A stretch of 64,000 bases of DNA. Origin: Lachnospiraceae bacterium. Its GTDB lineage: Bacteria; Bacillota; Clostridia; Lachnospirales; Lachnospiraceae. Below, in pieces: positions 37,035 to 47,312 of the stretch. The notes beneath the pieces are model-generated. The model saw only the letters and a list, made by a program, of their open reading frames with translations, made no database searches and had not been told where the DNA came from. The stretch is taken from assembly GCA_900766815.1 (NCBI GenBank), contig CAAFWV010000040.1, forward strand, positions 3,748 through 67,747, in the 5' to 3' direction. The translations under genes and the position numbers were made by a program. Position 1 is the first letter of the stretch, and each line of letters opens with the position of its first letter.

Positions 37035-40000
37035 TGAATGCATTATTATCACCCCTTACAGAATGGGCAGAATATGGGGCTGTCCGTGATAAATTAAAGA
37101 ATAAGGGAAGAATTCATATTACCGGTGCAGTTGACTCCGAGAAGGTTCATCTGATTCAGGGACTTACCTATGACCTGCCCGTGCGTGTAATTGCCACCTA
37201 CTCTGACCTTCGTGCCAAAGAGATAGCAGATGATCTGAAGACTCTGTCACGTAATGTATATATATTCCCGGCCAAGGATTTAATTTTCTACCAGGCAGAC
37301 ATCCATGGTAACAAGCTGACTCTTGACAGAATAAGAGCCCTGAAGCGACTGCTCTCAGGTCAGCCGATTACTCTTGTTACTACCTTTGATGCCCTTATGA
37401 CTCCCATGCCGCCCAAATCAGTGTATGAGGACAATATCCTTGATATAGGTAAGGATGGCATCGTTGAAGAGAAGGCTATCGCTGCCAGGCTTACAGCCAT
37501 GGGCTATGAGAGAAACTATCAGGTAGAGAAGCCGGGCGAATTCTCGATAAGAGGCGGAATAATCGATATCTTTGACATGACTGAAGAGAATCCGTATCGA
37601 ATTGAACTCTGGGGTGAGGATATCGAATCCATCAGGAGCTTCGATATCGAGAGCCAAAGGTCACTGGAGAATCTGTCAGCCATCCGCGTTTTTCCTGCTT
37701 CGGAAATGGTATTGTCAAAGAGCGATGTAGAAAAGGGTCTTAAGAAGATTAAGGAGGAGGCGGCTCATCAGGTGGAGAGTCTTAAGTCTGCCTTCAGGAC
37801 TGAGGAGGCACATAGGCTTGACGTGACGGTGCGAACCCTTATTGAGGACCTGACTGAGCTTGGAATCAAGACCAATCTGGAGGGATATATTAAGTTCTTC
37901 TACGATGAGACCTGTAATCTGTGCGACTATATGAGGGATGACAATTCGGTGCTCATAATCGATGAACCGCTGAGGGTCAGGGAGCATGTCAATGCGGTCA
38001 GCTTGGAGTTCGCAGACAGTATGTCAAGCAGGCTTGAGAAGGGCTATATTCTGCCGACTCAGGCACGGCTTCTGTCAGGTATGGAGGAGGTGCTTGCTAA
38101 AGCGGGCAAATTGCCCATGATTGAGGTAGCGACCCTAGAAGAGAAGAAGACTCTGGTTAAATGCGACCTCAAGGTTAACATAACAGCCAAAACCATGCCC
38201 GGATATAAGGGTCATATTGACCTGATGATTAAGGACCTTAAGAATTACAAGAAGCTCAAATACAGGGTTATGATTCTGTCAATGTCCAGAACCAGAGCTA
38301 AGAGAATGGCTGAGGAACTAAGGGATTATGAAATTAGTGCAGTATACAGCGACGACCCGCTTAGGGAGGTTCTGCCCGGAGAATGTGTGCTTAGATATGG
38401 TGCGCTGAGCAAGGGCTTTGAGTATCCGCTGCTTAAGTTTGCGGTTATTTCCGAGAGCGATTACTTAGGTGACAGGAACAGGAAGAAGCCAAGGGTTAAG
38501 AAGTATTCGGGACAGAAGATTAAGGACTTTGGTGAGCTCAAGGTAGGTGATTATGTAGTTCATGAGAACCATGGCCTCGGAATCTATCGCGGTATTGAGA
38601 AGGTGGAGGCGAACAAGGTCACCAAGGACTACATGAAGATAGAATACGGGGATGGCGGTATCCTCTATGTGCTTGCTACGGGCTTTGACGTGATACAGAA
38701 GTATGCAAGCCAGGATGCTGCCAAAAAGCCCAAGCTTAATAAGCTTGGTACTAAGGAATGGACCAATACCAAGACTAAGGTTAAGGAAGCTGTCGACGTT
38801 GTAGCTAAGGACCTGGTAGAGCTGTATGCCAGGAGACAGAGCAGGGAGGGCTTCAGGTTCTCAGGAGATACCGTATGGCAGAAGGAGTTTGAGGAGCTCT
38901 TCCCATATGAGGAGACTGAGGACCAGTTAAGCGCCATAGCGGATACCAAGGCAGATATGGAAAGCGGCAGGATTATGGACAGATTAATCTGCGGCGATGT
39001 CGGATACGGTAAGACGGAGATAGCACTTAGAGCGGCCTTTAAGGCGGTGACTGACGGTAAGCAGGTAGCGGTGCTGGTACCGACAACAATACTGGCTAGA
39101 CAGCACTATGATACCTTCACACACAGAATGAAGGACTTCCCTATAAGAGTCGGGATGCTGTCGAGATTCAGGACTGCAGCCGAGAACAGACAGACCATTC
39201 AGGATATGAAGAAGGGAATGGTTGATATTGTCATTGGTACTCACAGGCTGTTGTCTAAGGATGTGGAATTCAAGGATCTGGGGCTTCTTGTAGTAGATGA
39301 GGAGCAGAGATTCGGCGTTACACATAAGGAGAAGATCAAACAGCTCAAGGAGGACGTGGATGTTCTGACACTGTCGGCAACGCCGATTCCGAGAACCCTG
39401 CACATGTCCCTTGCGGGAATCAGGGATATGAGTCTGCTTGAGGAACCTCCGGGAGAGAGACTCCCCATACAGACCTTCGTATGCGAATACAACGAAGAGA
39501 TGGTGAGGGAAGCCATTGTAAGAGAGATATCAAGGAACGGACAGGTATATTATGTCTATAACAGAGTAAACAATATAGCTGATGTAGCAGCTAACCTTGC
39601 CAAGCTTGTGCCGGAAGCCAATGTGGCATATGCTCACGGTCAGATGAATGAGAATGAGCTTGAGAGCCTGATGATGGACTTCATGAATGGCGAGATTGAT
39701 GTGCTTGTAAGTACCACAATAATAGAGACAGGCCTTGATATTTCCAATGTTAATACGATTATCATCCACGATTCGGATAAGTTCGGACTATCCCAGCTCT
39801 ATCAGCTGAGGGGAAGGGTCGGCAGGTCCGGAAGAGTGGCCTATGCATTCCTAATGTACAGGCGGGATTATATGCTTAAGGAGGTTGCAGAGAAGAGACT
39901 CAATGCAATTAAGGAGTTTACCGACCTTGGCAGCGGCTTCAAGATAGCCATGAGAGACCTGGAGATAAGAGGAGCCGGCAATCTGCTTGGAAGAAAGCAG

Positions 40001-40573
40001 AGCGGTCATATGGAGGCGGTTGGCTACGACCTCTATTGCAAGATGTTAAATGAGGCAGTGATGAAGCTTAAGGGCAGCAAACCCGATGTGAGCGATTTTA
40101 CCACACAGATAGATATCAATGTGGATGCATATATTCCTGCGGAATACATCGTGAATGAGGTTCAGAAGCTGGATATATATAAGAGAATTGCGTCTATTGA
40201 GAGTAAGGACGAGGCGATAGACATGACAGATGAGCTAAGGGACAGATTCGGACAGGTGCCGAAGTGTGTCGAGAATCTGCTTAAGATATCCTTACTCAGG
40301 GTAGAGGCTCACAAGCTTTATATTACGGATATTAAGGGCGACAACGGAATCATCAGGATAAATATGAAGAAGGATGCAAGAATTGATGCGCTCCACATCC
40401 CCGACCTAATGATAAGTCAGGGCAAGGACTTAAGCTTTGTGACCAAGGGAACGCCTTACTTCCTGCTCAGATACCCTGTAAGCGGCATCGTGGGCAAGGA
40501 TGAGGATACGCTGCTATATAGGCTTACTAACCTGATTGAGGATATGACGAAGTGGCTCTATATGCCGGAGTAG
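37034..40573 (+). CDS. mfd: Transcription-repair coupling factor Mfd
   Basis: Removes RNA polymerase stalled at DNA lesions and recruits UvrA; 1179 residues. UvrB-like N-terminal region (PGEFSIRGGIIDIFD), RNA-polymerase-interaction domain (KVGDYVVHENHGLGIYRGIEK, about residue 500), then the RecG-like translocase with Walker A CGDVGYGKTEIALRAAF, DEEQRFGVTHKEKIK, TLSATPIPRTLHMSL and LYQLRGRVGRS. The C-terminal regulatory domain is present. Overlaps pth by one base. Confidence 0.97.
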   Translation: MNALLSPLTEWAEYGAVRDKLKNKGRIHITGAVDSEKVHLIQGLTYDLPVRVIATYSDLRAKEIADDLKTLSRNVYIFPAKDLIFYQADIHGNKLTLDRIRALKRLLSGQPITLVTTFDALMTPMPPKSVYEDNILDIGKDGIVEEKAIAARLTAMGYERNYQVEKPGEFSIRGGIIDIFDMTEENPYRIELWGEDIESIRSFDIESQRSLENLSAIRVFPASEMVLSKSDVEKGLKKIKEEAAHQVESLKSAFRTEEAHRLDVTVRTLIEDLTELGIKTNLEGYIKFFYDETCNLCDYMRDDNSVLIIDEPLRVREHVNAVSLEFADSMSSRLEKGYILPTQARLLSGMEEVLAKAGKLPMIEVATLEEKKTLVKCDLKVNITAKTMPGYKGHIDLMIKDLKNYKKLKYRVMILSMSRTRAKRMAEELRDYEISAVYSDDPLREVLPGECVLRYGALSKGFEYPLLKFAVISESDYLGDRNRKKPRVKKYSGQKIKDFGELKVGDYVVHENHGLGIYRGIEKVEANKVTKDYMKIEYGDGGILYVLATGFDVIQKYASQDAAKKPKLNKLGTKEWTNTKTKVKEAVDVVAKDLVELYARRQSREGFRFSGDTVWQKEFEELFPYEETEDQLSAIADTKADMESGRIMDRLICGDVGYGKTEIALRAAFKAVTDGKQVAVLVPTTILARQHYDTFTHRMKDFPIRVGMLSRFRTAAENRQTIQDMKKGMVDIVIGTHRLLSKDVEFKDLGLLVVDEEQRFGVTHKEKIKQLKEDVDVLTLSATPIPRTLHMSLAGIRDMSLLEEPPGERLPIQTFVCEYNEEMVREAIVREISRNGQVYYVYNRVNNIADVAANLAKLVPEANVAYAHGQMNENELESLMMDFMNGEIDVLVSTTIIETGLDISNVNTIIIHDSDKFGLSQLYQLRGRVGRSGRVAYAFLMYRRDYMLKEVAEKRLNAIKEFTDLGSGFKIAMRDLEIRGAGNLLGRKQSGHMEAVGYDLYCKMLNEAVMKLKGSKPDVSDFTTQIDINVDAYIPAEYIVNEVQKLDIYKRIASIESKDEAIDMTDELRDRFGQVPKCVENLLKISLLRVEAHKLYITDIKGDNGIIRINMKKDARIDALHIPDLMISQGKDLSFVTKGTPYFLLRYPVSGIVGKDEDTLLYRLTNLIEDMTKWLYMPE

Positions 40574-40700
40574 CTCCGTGTGTCTATGAGTGGCTCGGGC
40601 GATGCGCAGTGATTCAGTGTGCCGGGCATGGCTCCGGTGATGTGGAGTAGATATATATGCCGGATTAACTATGAGTGCGGTGTAGAAACCCGGTATGCCG
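40570..40700. repeat. Degenerate repeated segment between mfd and the sirtuin gene
   Basis: The end of mfd (TATATGCCGGAGTA, near 40558) and its continuation CTATGAGTG (40584) recur about 90 bases later as TATATGCCGGATTA (40653) and CTATGAGTG (40669), and a third fragment GTATGCCG occurs at 40693. It looks like an old imperfect duplication of the mfd 3' end. No terminator or clear promoter is visible in this 184-base gap. Confidence 0.4.
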
Positions 40701-40757
40701 AAGAAAGCGGATATTTAGAAGAAGACATACGTTTATATGGAAAGTGCGGTGTATCGT

Positions 40758-41513
40758 ATGGAAGATAAAATGGATGAGATTAGGGAACTTGCAGAAATAC
40801 TCAGGAAAAGTGAGAATATTGTATTCTTCGGAGGCGCCGGAGTCAGTACGGAATCGGGAATTCCGGATTTCAGAAGCGCTGACGGACTGTGGAATGAGAA
40901 GCTTAAGATTAAGTGTACACCCGAACAGCTGGTGTCACACACCTTCTATATGAAGTACCCGGAGGAATTCTTCGAATTCTATAAATCCAAGCTGATTTAC
41001 CCCGATGCCAAACCTAATGAAGCACATAAGGCGCTGGCTAAGCTTGAAGAGATGGGCAAGCTTAAGGCGGTGGTAACACAGAATATAGACGGACTGCATC
41101 AGGCAGCAGGCTCTAAGACAGTATATGAGCTTCATGGCTCGGTGCTCAGGAATTATTGTGAGAAGTGCCACAAGTTCTTTGATGAGAAGTACATCTTAGA
41201 CTCCGTGGGTATTCCTGTCTGTGATGAGTGCGGCGGCAGGGTTAAGCCCGATGTTGTGCTGTATGAAGAGGGCCTGGACCAGGATATTATCAATGCATCT
41301 GTCAGGGAAATAGCAGCGGCTGACACCCTGATCATTGGAGGAACCTCGCTGGTGGTATATCCGGCAGCAGGTCTTGTGGAGTATTTCAGGGGAGATAACC
41401 TCGTGCTTATCAACAAGAGCGTGACCTCTGCAGACAGAAATGCAGACCTGGTCATCCACGATTCAATAGGCAAAGTGCTCTCCGAAGCGATGCAATATAT
41501 TATTTCAATTTAG
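40758..41513 (+). CDS. cobB: NAD-dependent protein deacylase (sirtuin)
   Basis: Removes acyl groups from lysines using NAD; 251 residues. The NAD pocket has FFGGAGVSTESGIPDFRS, TQNIDGLHQ and the catalytic His in ELHGS; four zinc cysteines are in CEKCHKFF and CDECGG; GTSLVVYPAAGL and NKSVTSAD are at the C-terminal side. Start is uncertain: ATG 40758 or ATG 40770, the latter with GGAAG five bases upstream. Confidence 0.92.
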   Translation: MEDKMDEIRELAEILRKSENIVFFGGAGVSTESGIPDFRSADGLWNEKLKIKCTPEQLVSHTFYMKYPEEFFEFYKSKLIYPDAKPNEAHKALAKLEEMGKLKAVVTQNIDGLHQAAGSKTVYELHGSVLRNYCEKCHKFFDEKYILDSVGIPVCDECGGRVKPDVVLYEEGLDQDIINASVREIAAADTLIIGGTSLVVYPAAGLVEYFRGDNLVLINKSVTSADRNADLVIHDSIGKVLSEAMQYIISI

Positions 41514-41536
41514 ACCTTATTGTGCTAAAATATTAT
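41509..41536 (+). promoter_or_regulatory. Possible promoter of ileS
   Basis: TTTAGA (41509-41514), 16 bases, TATTAT (41531-41536), followed by a small stem GGGGC/GCCCC at 41544-41558. The 95-base gap is too short for a T-box leader, which would be expected for many Firmicute tRNA synthetase genes. Confidence 0.38.
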
Positions 41537-41608
41537 AGATTGTGGGGCGGTATGCCCCGGGAAAAGAGAGATAATTAAATTTATATTATATTTTGAAAGG
41601 ATAAAGCG

Positions 41609-44600
41609 ATGTACAATCCGGTTGACACCAACTTGAATTTCGTGGAAAGAGAGCATAAGGTGCTCGAATTCTGGAACGAGAATGATATCTTTAGAAAGAG
41701 TATGGAGCAGCGTAAGGACTGCCCTACATATACCTTCTATGACGGACCTCCGACTGCTAACGGTAAGCCTCATATTGGTCACGTTCTTACACGTGTAATT
41801 AAGGATATGATTCCCAGATACCGTACCATGAAGGGATATATGGTTCCGAGAAAGGCCGGATGGGATACCCATGGTCTTCCTGTTGAGCTTGAGGTTGAGA
41901 AACTCCTTGGACTTAACGGCAAGGAGCAGATTGAAGAATACGGTATGGAGCCGTTCATTGACAAGTGTAAGGAGAGTGTCTGGAAATATAAGGGTATGTG
42001 GGAAGATTTCTCAGGTACTGTAGGTTTCTGGGCAGATATGGACGATCCGTATGTAACATATCATGATGATTATATCGAGTCTGAGTGGTGGGCACTTAAG
42101 GAAATCTGGAAGAAGGGCCTACTCTACAAGGGCTTTAAGATTGTACCCTATTGTCCAAGATGTGGTACTCCTCTTTCGAGTGCGGAGGTTTCACAGGGAT
42201 ATAAGACTGTTAAGGAGCGTTCGGCAGTAGTTCGCTTCAAGGCAGCAGGCGAGGATGCATATTTCCTTGCATGGACAACCACTCCCTGGACTCTTCCTTC
42301 AAACGTTGCGCTCTGTGTTAACCCGGATGAGACCTACTGTAAGGTAAAGGCTGCAGACGGATATACCTATTATATGGCGGAAGCGCTGCTTGATAAGGTA
42401 CTTGGCAAGCTTGCTACTGACGATGCACCTGCATATGAGGTTCTTGAGACATACAAGGGTAAGGAACTTGAGTATCGTGAGTACGAAGCGCTTTTTGCCT
42501 GTGCTAAGGATGTAGCTGACAAGCAGAATAAGAAGGGCTTCTTCATTACATGTGATTCATACGTTACCATGACAGACGGTACCGGTATTGTACATATTGC
42601 GCCTGCTTTCGGTGAGGATGATGCCAATGTAGGACGTAATTATGACCTTCCGTTTGTACAGTTTGTAGACGGCAAGGGTGAGCTGACAGAGGAGACACCT
42701 TTTGCGGGACTCTTTGTTAAGGATGCAGACCCCAAGGTATTGGTTGACCTTGATTCAAGAGGACAGCTGTTTGATGCTCCTAAGTTCGAGCATGAATATC
42801 CTCACTGCTGGAGATGCGACACTCCTCTTATCTACTATGCAAGAGAGAGCTGGTATATCAAGGAGACAGCTGTAAGGGATGACCTTATCCGCAATAACAA
42901 TACAGTTAACTGGATTCCCGAATCCATCGGTAAGGGCAGATTCGGTAACTGGCTTGAGAATATCCAGGATTGGGCTATTTCACGTAACAGATACTGGGGA
43001 ACACCACTCAATATCTGGGAATGTGAGTGCGGTCACAGAGAGTGCGTGGGCTCAAGAGAGGAGCTTAAGAATTTAAGCGGTAATGATGCGGCTCTGACTG
43101 TAGAGCTTCACAGACCATACATTGATGAGATTACAATCAAGTGTCCTGAGTGCGGTGGCACTATGAAGAGAGTACCGGAGGTTATTGACTGCTGGTTTGA
43201 TTCCGGTGCAATGCCCTTCGCACAGCATCACTATCCATTTGAGAACAAGGAACTCTTCGAGAGTCAGTTCCCGGCTCAGTTCATCTCTGAGGCGGTTGAC
43301 CAGACAAGAGGCTGGTTCCACTCACTTATGGCAGAGTCTACACTTCTGTTTAACAAGGCTCCGTACGAGAATGTTATCGTACTCGGACATGTCCAGGATA
43401 AGGACGGACAGAAGATGAGCAAGAGCAAGGGCAATGCCGTAGATCCCTTCGATGCACTTGACAAGTACGGTGCTGATGCCATCAGATGGTACTTCTATAT
43501 CAATTCGGCTCCATGGCTTCCCAACAGATTCCATGGTGATGCGGTTGTAGAGGGTCAGCGTAAGTTCATGGGTACACTGTGGAATACCTATGCCTTCTTC
43601 GTACTCTATGCCAATATTGATGATTTCGATGCCACAAAGTACAGTCTGGATTATGACAAGCTGACTGTAATGGATAAATGGTTACTGTCTAAGATGAACA
43701 GCATGGTAAAGGCTGTTGATGACAATCTCTGGAACTACAGAATCCCTGAGGCTGCAAGAGCTCTTCAGGAATTCGTTGATGAGATGAGTAACTGGTATGT
43801 CAGAAGAGGACGTGAGAGATTCTGGGCTAAGGGAATGGAGCAGGATAAGATCAATGCTTACATGACCTTGTATACAGCCCTTGTAACTGTTGCTAAGGCA
43901 GCAGCTCCCATGATTCCTTTCATGGCTGATGAGATATACAGAAATCTTGTATGCAGCATTGATGCTACAGCTCCAATTTCTGTACATCTGTGTGATTTCC
44001 CGACAGTCGATGCAGAGCAGATTGACGGTGAACTTGAGGCTAAGATGGATGAGGTTATGAATATTGTTGTTATGGGCAGAGCATGCCGTAATACCTCCAA
44101 TATCAAGAACCGTCAGCCTATCGGCCGTATGATTATCAAAGCAGGTGAGACTTTATCTGACTTCTATGTTGACATTATTGCTGACGAGCTTAATGTTAAG
44201 CAGGTAGTATTTACAGAGGATGTCAGAGAGTTTACAACATATACATTTAAGCCACAGCTTAAGACCGTAGGTCCTAAGTATGGTAAGCACTTAGGCTTTA
44301 TTCAGAAGAGTCTTGCTTCTCTTGACGGTAACGAAGCAATGGATGAACTTAAGGCTAACGGTGCTATTGTACTTAATGACGGAGAGGAAATCAGACTAAC
44401 AGAAGAGGACCTCTTAATCACCATGGTACAGAAGGAAGGATATGTCACCGAGGCAGACAACAACACAACTGTCGTAATGGACACCACTCTTACACCCGAG
44501 CTTATTGAGGAGGGAAATGTTAACGAGATTATCAGTAAGCTTCAGACTATGCGTAAGGACTCAGGCTTCGAGGTTATGGACCATATCAGGGTATCAATCT

Positions 44601-44761
44601 TAGGCAATGAGCTTTTAGCAAAGGTTGTGAAGGATAACGAGGATGCTATTGCCACCAAGGTACTTGCGGATTCGTTCAGTTTTACCGATACATATTCGTT
44701 TGCCAAGGAATGGAATGTCAATGGACAGAACGTTACTATTACTATAGAGAAGTGTAACTAG
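41609..44761 (+). CDS. ileS: Isoleucyl-tRNA synthetase, long (type 2-like) form
   Basis: Class I synthetase charging tRNA-Ile; 1050 residues. The HIGH motif is PHIGHVL (about residue 57) and KMSKS is in GQKMSKSKGNAVD. The editing domain has TTTPWTLPSNVAL and the GWDTHGLPVELEVEKLLGL region. The length and the eukaryote-like sequence near HIGH fit the type 2 bacterial IleRS (about 1030-1060 residues) rather than type 1 (about 930). GAAAGGATAA precedes the ATG. Confidence 0.95.
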   Translation: MYNPVDTNLNFVEREHKVLEFWNENDIFRKSMEQRKDCPTYTFYDGPPTANGKPHIGHVLTRVIKDMIPRYRTMKGYMVPRKAGWDTHGLPVELEVEKLLGLNGKEQIEEYGMEPFIDKCKESVWKYKGMWEDFSGTVGFWADMDDPYVTYHDDYIESEWWALKEIWKKGLLYKGFKIVPYCPRCGTPLSSAEVSQGYKTVKERSAVVRFKAAGEDAYFLAWTTTPWTLPSNVALCVNPDETYCKVKAADGYTYYMAEALLDKVLGKLATDDAPAYEVLETYKGKELEYREYEALFACAKDVADKQNKKGFFITCDSYVTMTDGTGIVHIAPAFGEDDANVGRNYDLPFVQFVDGKGELTEETPFAGLFVKDADPKVLVDLDSRGQLFDAPKFEHEYPHCWRCDTPLIYYARESWYIKETAVRDDLIRNNNTVNWIPESIGKGRFGNWLENIQDWAISRNRYWGTPLNIWECECGHRECVGSREELKNLSGNDAALTVELHRPYIDEITIKCPECGGTMKRVPEVIDCWFDSGAMPFAQHHYPFENKELFESQFPAQFISEAVDQTRGWFHSLMAESTLLFNKAPYENVIVLGHVQDKDGQKMSKSKGNAVDPFDALDKYGADAIRWYFYINSAPWLPNRFHGDAVVEGQRKFMGTLWNTYAFFVLYANIDDFDATKYSLDYDKLTVMDKWLLSKMNSMVKAVDDNLWNYRIPEAARALQEFVDEMSNWYVRRGRERFWAKGMEQDKINAYMTLYTALVTVAKAAAPMIPFMADEIYRNLVCSIDATAPISVHLCDFPTVDAEQIDGELEAKMDEVMNIVVMGRACRNTSNIKNRQPIGRMIIKAGETLSDFYVDIIADELNVKQVVFTEDVREFTTYTFKPQLKTVGPKYGKHLGFIQKSLASLDGNEAMDELKANGAIVLNDGEEIRLTEEDLLITMVQKEGYVTEADNNTTVVMDTTLTPELIEEGNVNEIISKLQTMRKDSGFEVMDHIRVSILGNELLAKVVKDNEDAIATKVLADSFSFTDTYSFAKEWNVNGQNVTITIEKCN

Positions 44762-44790
44762 ACAACACGCTTCTCGGGAAGGACAGTGTT

Positions 44791-47283
44791 ATGCCGATTA
44801 AGACATCAAAGGAATTGGCCTTTGACAAAAAGAAATTCAAGGAGATGGTTAATTACAACGTAAAGAGCCTTTTCCGCAAAGAAATTGAGGAAGCAAGCAA
44901 GCAGGAGGTTTTCCAGGCTGTTTCCTATGCAATCAAGGATATCATTGTTGATAACTGGATGCAGACACAGAAGGAATATGAGAAGCAGGATCCCAAGATG
45001 GTATATTACATGTCAATGGAGTTCCTCATGGGACGTGCCCTTGGCAATAACCTGATTAACTTAAGAGCCTATAAGCAGGTAGCGGAGGCTCTTGACGAGA
45101 TGGGATTTGATATTAATGTGATTGAGGATGAAGAGCCTGATGCAGCTCTTGGTAATGGTGGTCTCGGAAGACTGGCTGCCTGCTTCCTTGATTCACTTGC
45201 AACCCTTGGATATGGTGCATATGGCTGCGGTATCAGATACCGCTACGGTATGTTCAAACAGAAGATCAAGGATGGTTATCAGGTAGAGGTTCCGGATAAC
45301 TGGCTTGAGCACGGCAACCCGTTTGAACTTCGCCGTCCGGAGTATACCAAGGAGATTAAGTTCGGCGGTCATGTGGTTGTCCGTCAGGATGAGCATGGTA
45401 ACAATGTGTTCACTCAGGAAGGTTATCAGTCAGTTAAGGCTGTTCCATTTGACGTTCCGATTGTCGGATACGGTAATGGAATCGTTAATACCTTAAGAAT
45501 CTGGGATGCTGAGCCTGTGGAGTGCTTCCAGTTAGACTCGTTCGATAAGGGAGACTATCAGAAGGCAGTTGAACAGGAGAATCTGGCTAGAAATATCGTT
45601 GAGGTACTCTATCCGAATGATAATCACTATGCGGGAAAAGAGCTTAGACTGAAGCAGCAGTACTTCTTTATTTCTGCCTCAGTTCAGGAAGCGGTAGCAA
45701 AGTTCATGAGAACTCATGATGATATTCATAAGCTCCCTACTAAGGTTACCTTCCAGCTCAATGATACACATCCTACGGTAGCAATTGCCGAGCTTATGAG
45801 AATACTCCTTGACGAGTATCGCTTAAGCTGGGACGAGGCATGGGATATTACAACTAAGACCTGTGCATATACCAATCATACAATTATGTCGGAAGCGCTT
45901 GAGAAGTGGCCCATTGAGCTGTTCTCTCGTCTCCTTCCCCGTATTTACCAGATTGTTGAGGAGATTAACCGCCGCTTCATCGGCCTTATTGAGATGAAGT
46001 ATCCGAGAGAGACCGGACTTACAGATGAGAAGATCCGTAAGATGGCTATTGTATATGATGGTCAGGTTAAGATGGCTCATCTTGCCATTGTTGCAGGCTA
46101 TTCGGTTAACGGTGTTGCGAGACTTCACACAGAGATTCTGAAGAATCAGGAGCTTAAGGACTTCTATGAGATGTTCCCGGAGAAGTTCAACAACAAGACC
46201 AACGGTATTACCCAGAGGAGATTCCTTCTGCATGCCAATCCGCTGCTTGCAGACTGGGTTACAGAGAAGATAGGAGAAGGCTGGATAACAGACCTTTCAC
46301 AGATTAGTAAGATTAAGAGCGCTGCAGACAACAAGAAGGACAGAGAGCGCTTCATGGCTATCAAGTACCAGAACAAGGTTCGTCTGGCTAAATACATCAA
46401 GGAGAATAACGGTATAGACGTAGACCCTAATTCAATCTTTGATGTACAGGTTAAGAGGCTGCATGAGTATAAGAGACAGCTTCTTAACATCCTTCATGTA
46501 ATGTATCTGTACAATCAGATCAAGGAACATCCCGAGATGGATTTCTATCCCAGAACCTTCATCTTCGGAGCAAAGGCTGCTGCAGGATATAAGAATGCAA
46601 AGTTAACAATCAAGCTTATCAACTCTGTGGCTGATGTTATTAATAATGATTCTTCAATAAACGGCAAGATTAAGGTTGTATTTATTGAGAATTACAGAGT
46701 AAGCAATGCAGAGATTATCTTCGCGGCAAGTGATGTATCTGAGCAGATCTCAACAGCAAGTAAGGAAGCAAGCGGTACCGGTAATATGAAGTTCATGTTA
46801 AACGGTGCAATAACCTTAGGCACCATGGACGGTGCTAATGTTGAAATCGTGGAAGAGGTCGGTGAAGAGAACGCTGTTATCTTCGGATTGTCTTCCGATG
46901 AGGTTATTAACTACGAGCAGCATGGTGGATACAATCCTATGGATATCTTCAACAGTGATGAAGAGATTCGTAAGGTACTTATGCAGCTTGTGAACGGATT
47001 CTATTCTCCTGATGACCCGGAGCGATTCCGTACCCTTTACAATTCACTGTTAAATACCCAGTCAACTGACAAGGCAGACAGATATTTCATCCTTAAGGAT
47101 TTCAGATCATATGCAGAAGCTCAGAAGCGTATAGAAGAGTTCTACAGAGACGAGGAGAGATGGGCAAGAGCAGCAATTCTTAATGTTGCATGCTCAGGTA
47201 AGTTCACCTCAGACAGAACTATTCAGGAATATGTTGATGATATATGGCATCTTGATAAGGTGGTTCTTCCTAACAGGAAATAG
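44791..47283 (+). CDS. glgP: Glycogen/maltodextrin phosphorylase
   Basis: PLP enzyme releasing glucose-1-phosphate from alpha-glucans; 830 residues. Hallmarks: [56 protein letters not shown], and the PLP lysine in [21 protein letters not shown] precedes the ATG. It runs the reverse pathway of glgC-glgD found 10 kb upstream, but in a separate transcription unit behind ileS. Confidence 0.97.
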   Translation: MPIKTSKELAFDKKKFKEMVNYNVKSLFRKEIEEASKQEVFQAVSYAIKDIIVDNWMQTQKEYEKQDPKMVYYMSMEFLMGRALGNNLINLRAYKQVAEALDEMGFDINVIEDEEPDAALGNGGLGRLAACFLDSLATLGYGAYGCGIRYRYGMFKQKIKDGYQVEVPDNWLEHGNPFELRRPEYTKEIKFGGHVVVRQDEHGNNVFTQEGYQSVKAVPFDVPIVGYGNGIVNTLRIWDAEPVECFQLDSFDKGDYQKAVEQENLARNIVEVLYPNDNHYAGKELRLKQQYFFISASVQEAVAKFMRTHDDIHKLPTKVTFQLNDTHPTVAIAELMRILLDEYRLSWDEAWDITTKTCAYTNHTIMSEALEKWPIELFSRLLPRIYQIVEEINRRFIGLIEMKYPRETGLTDEKIRKMAIVYDGQVKMAHLAIVAGYSVNGVARLHTEILKNQELKDFYEMFPEKFNNKTNGITQRRFLLHANPLLADWVTEKIGEGWITDLSQISKIKSAADNKKDRERFMAIKYQNKVRLAKYIKENNGIDVDPNSIFDVQVKRLHEYKRQLLNILHVMYLYNQIKEHPEMDFYPRTFIFGAKAAAGYKNAKLTIKLINSVADVINNDSSINGKIKVVFIENYRVSNAEIIFAASDVSEQISTASKEASGTGNMKFMLNGAITLGTMDGANVEIVEEVGEENAVIFGLSSDEVINYEQHGGYNPMDIFNSDEEIRKVLMQLVNGFYSPDDPERFRTLYNSLLNTQSTDKADRYFILKDFRSYAEAQKRIEEFYRDEERWARAAILNVACSGKFTSDRTIQEYVDDIWHLDKVVLPNRK

Positions 47284-47312
47284 TTGGACGTTCTGCTTCG
47301 AAAGGAGAGATT

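Noticed and set aside
41514..41608. T-box leader before ileS
   Set aside because: Only 95 bases are available and no T-box sequence or specifier stem is visible; there is just a five-base stem.
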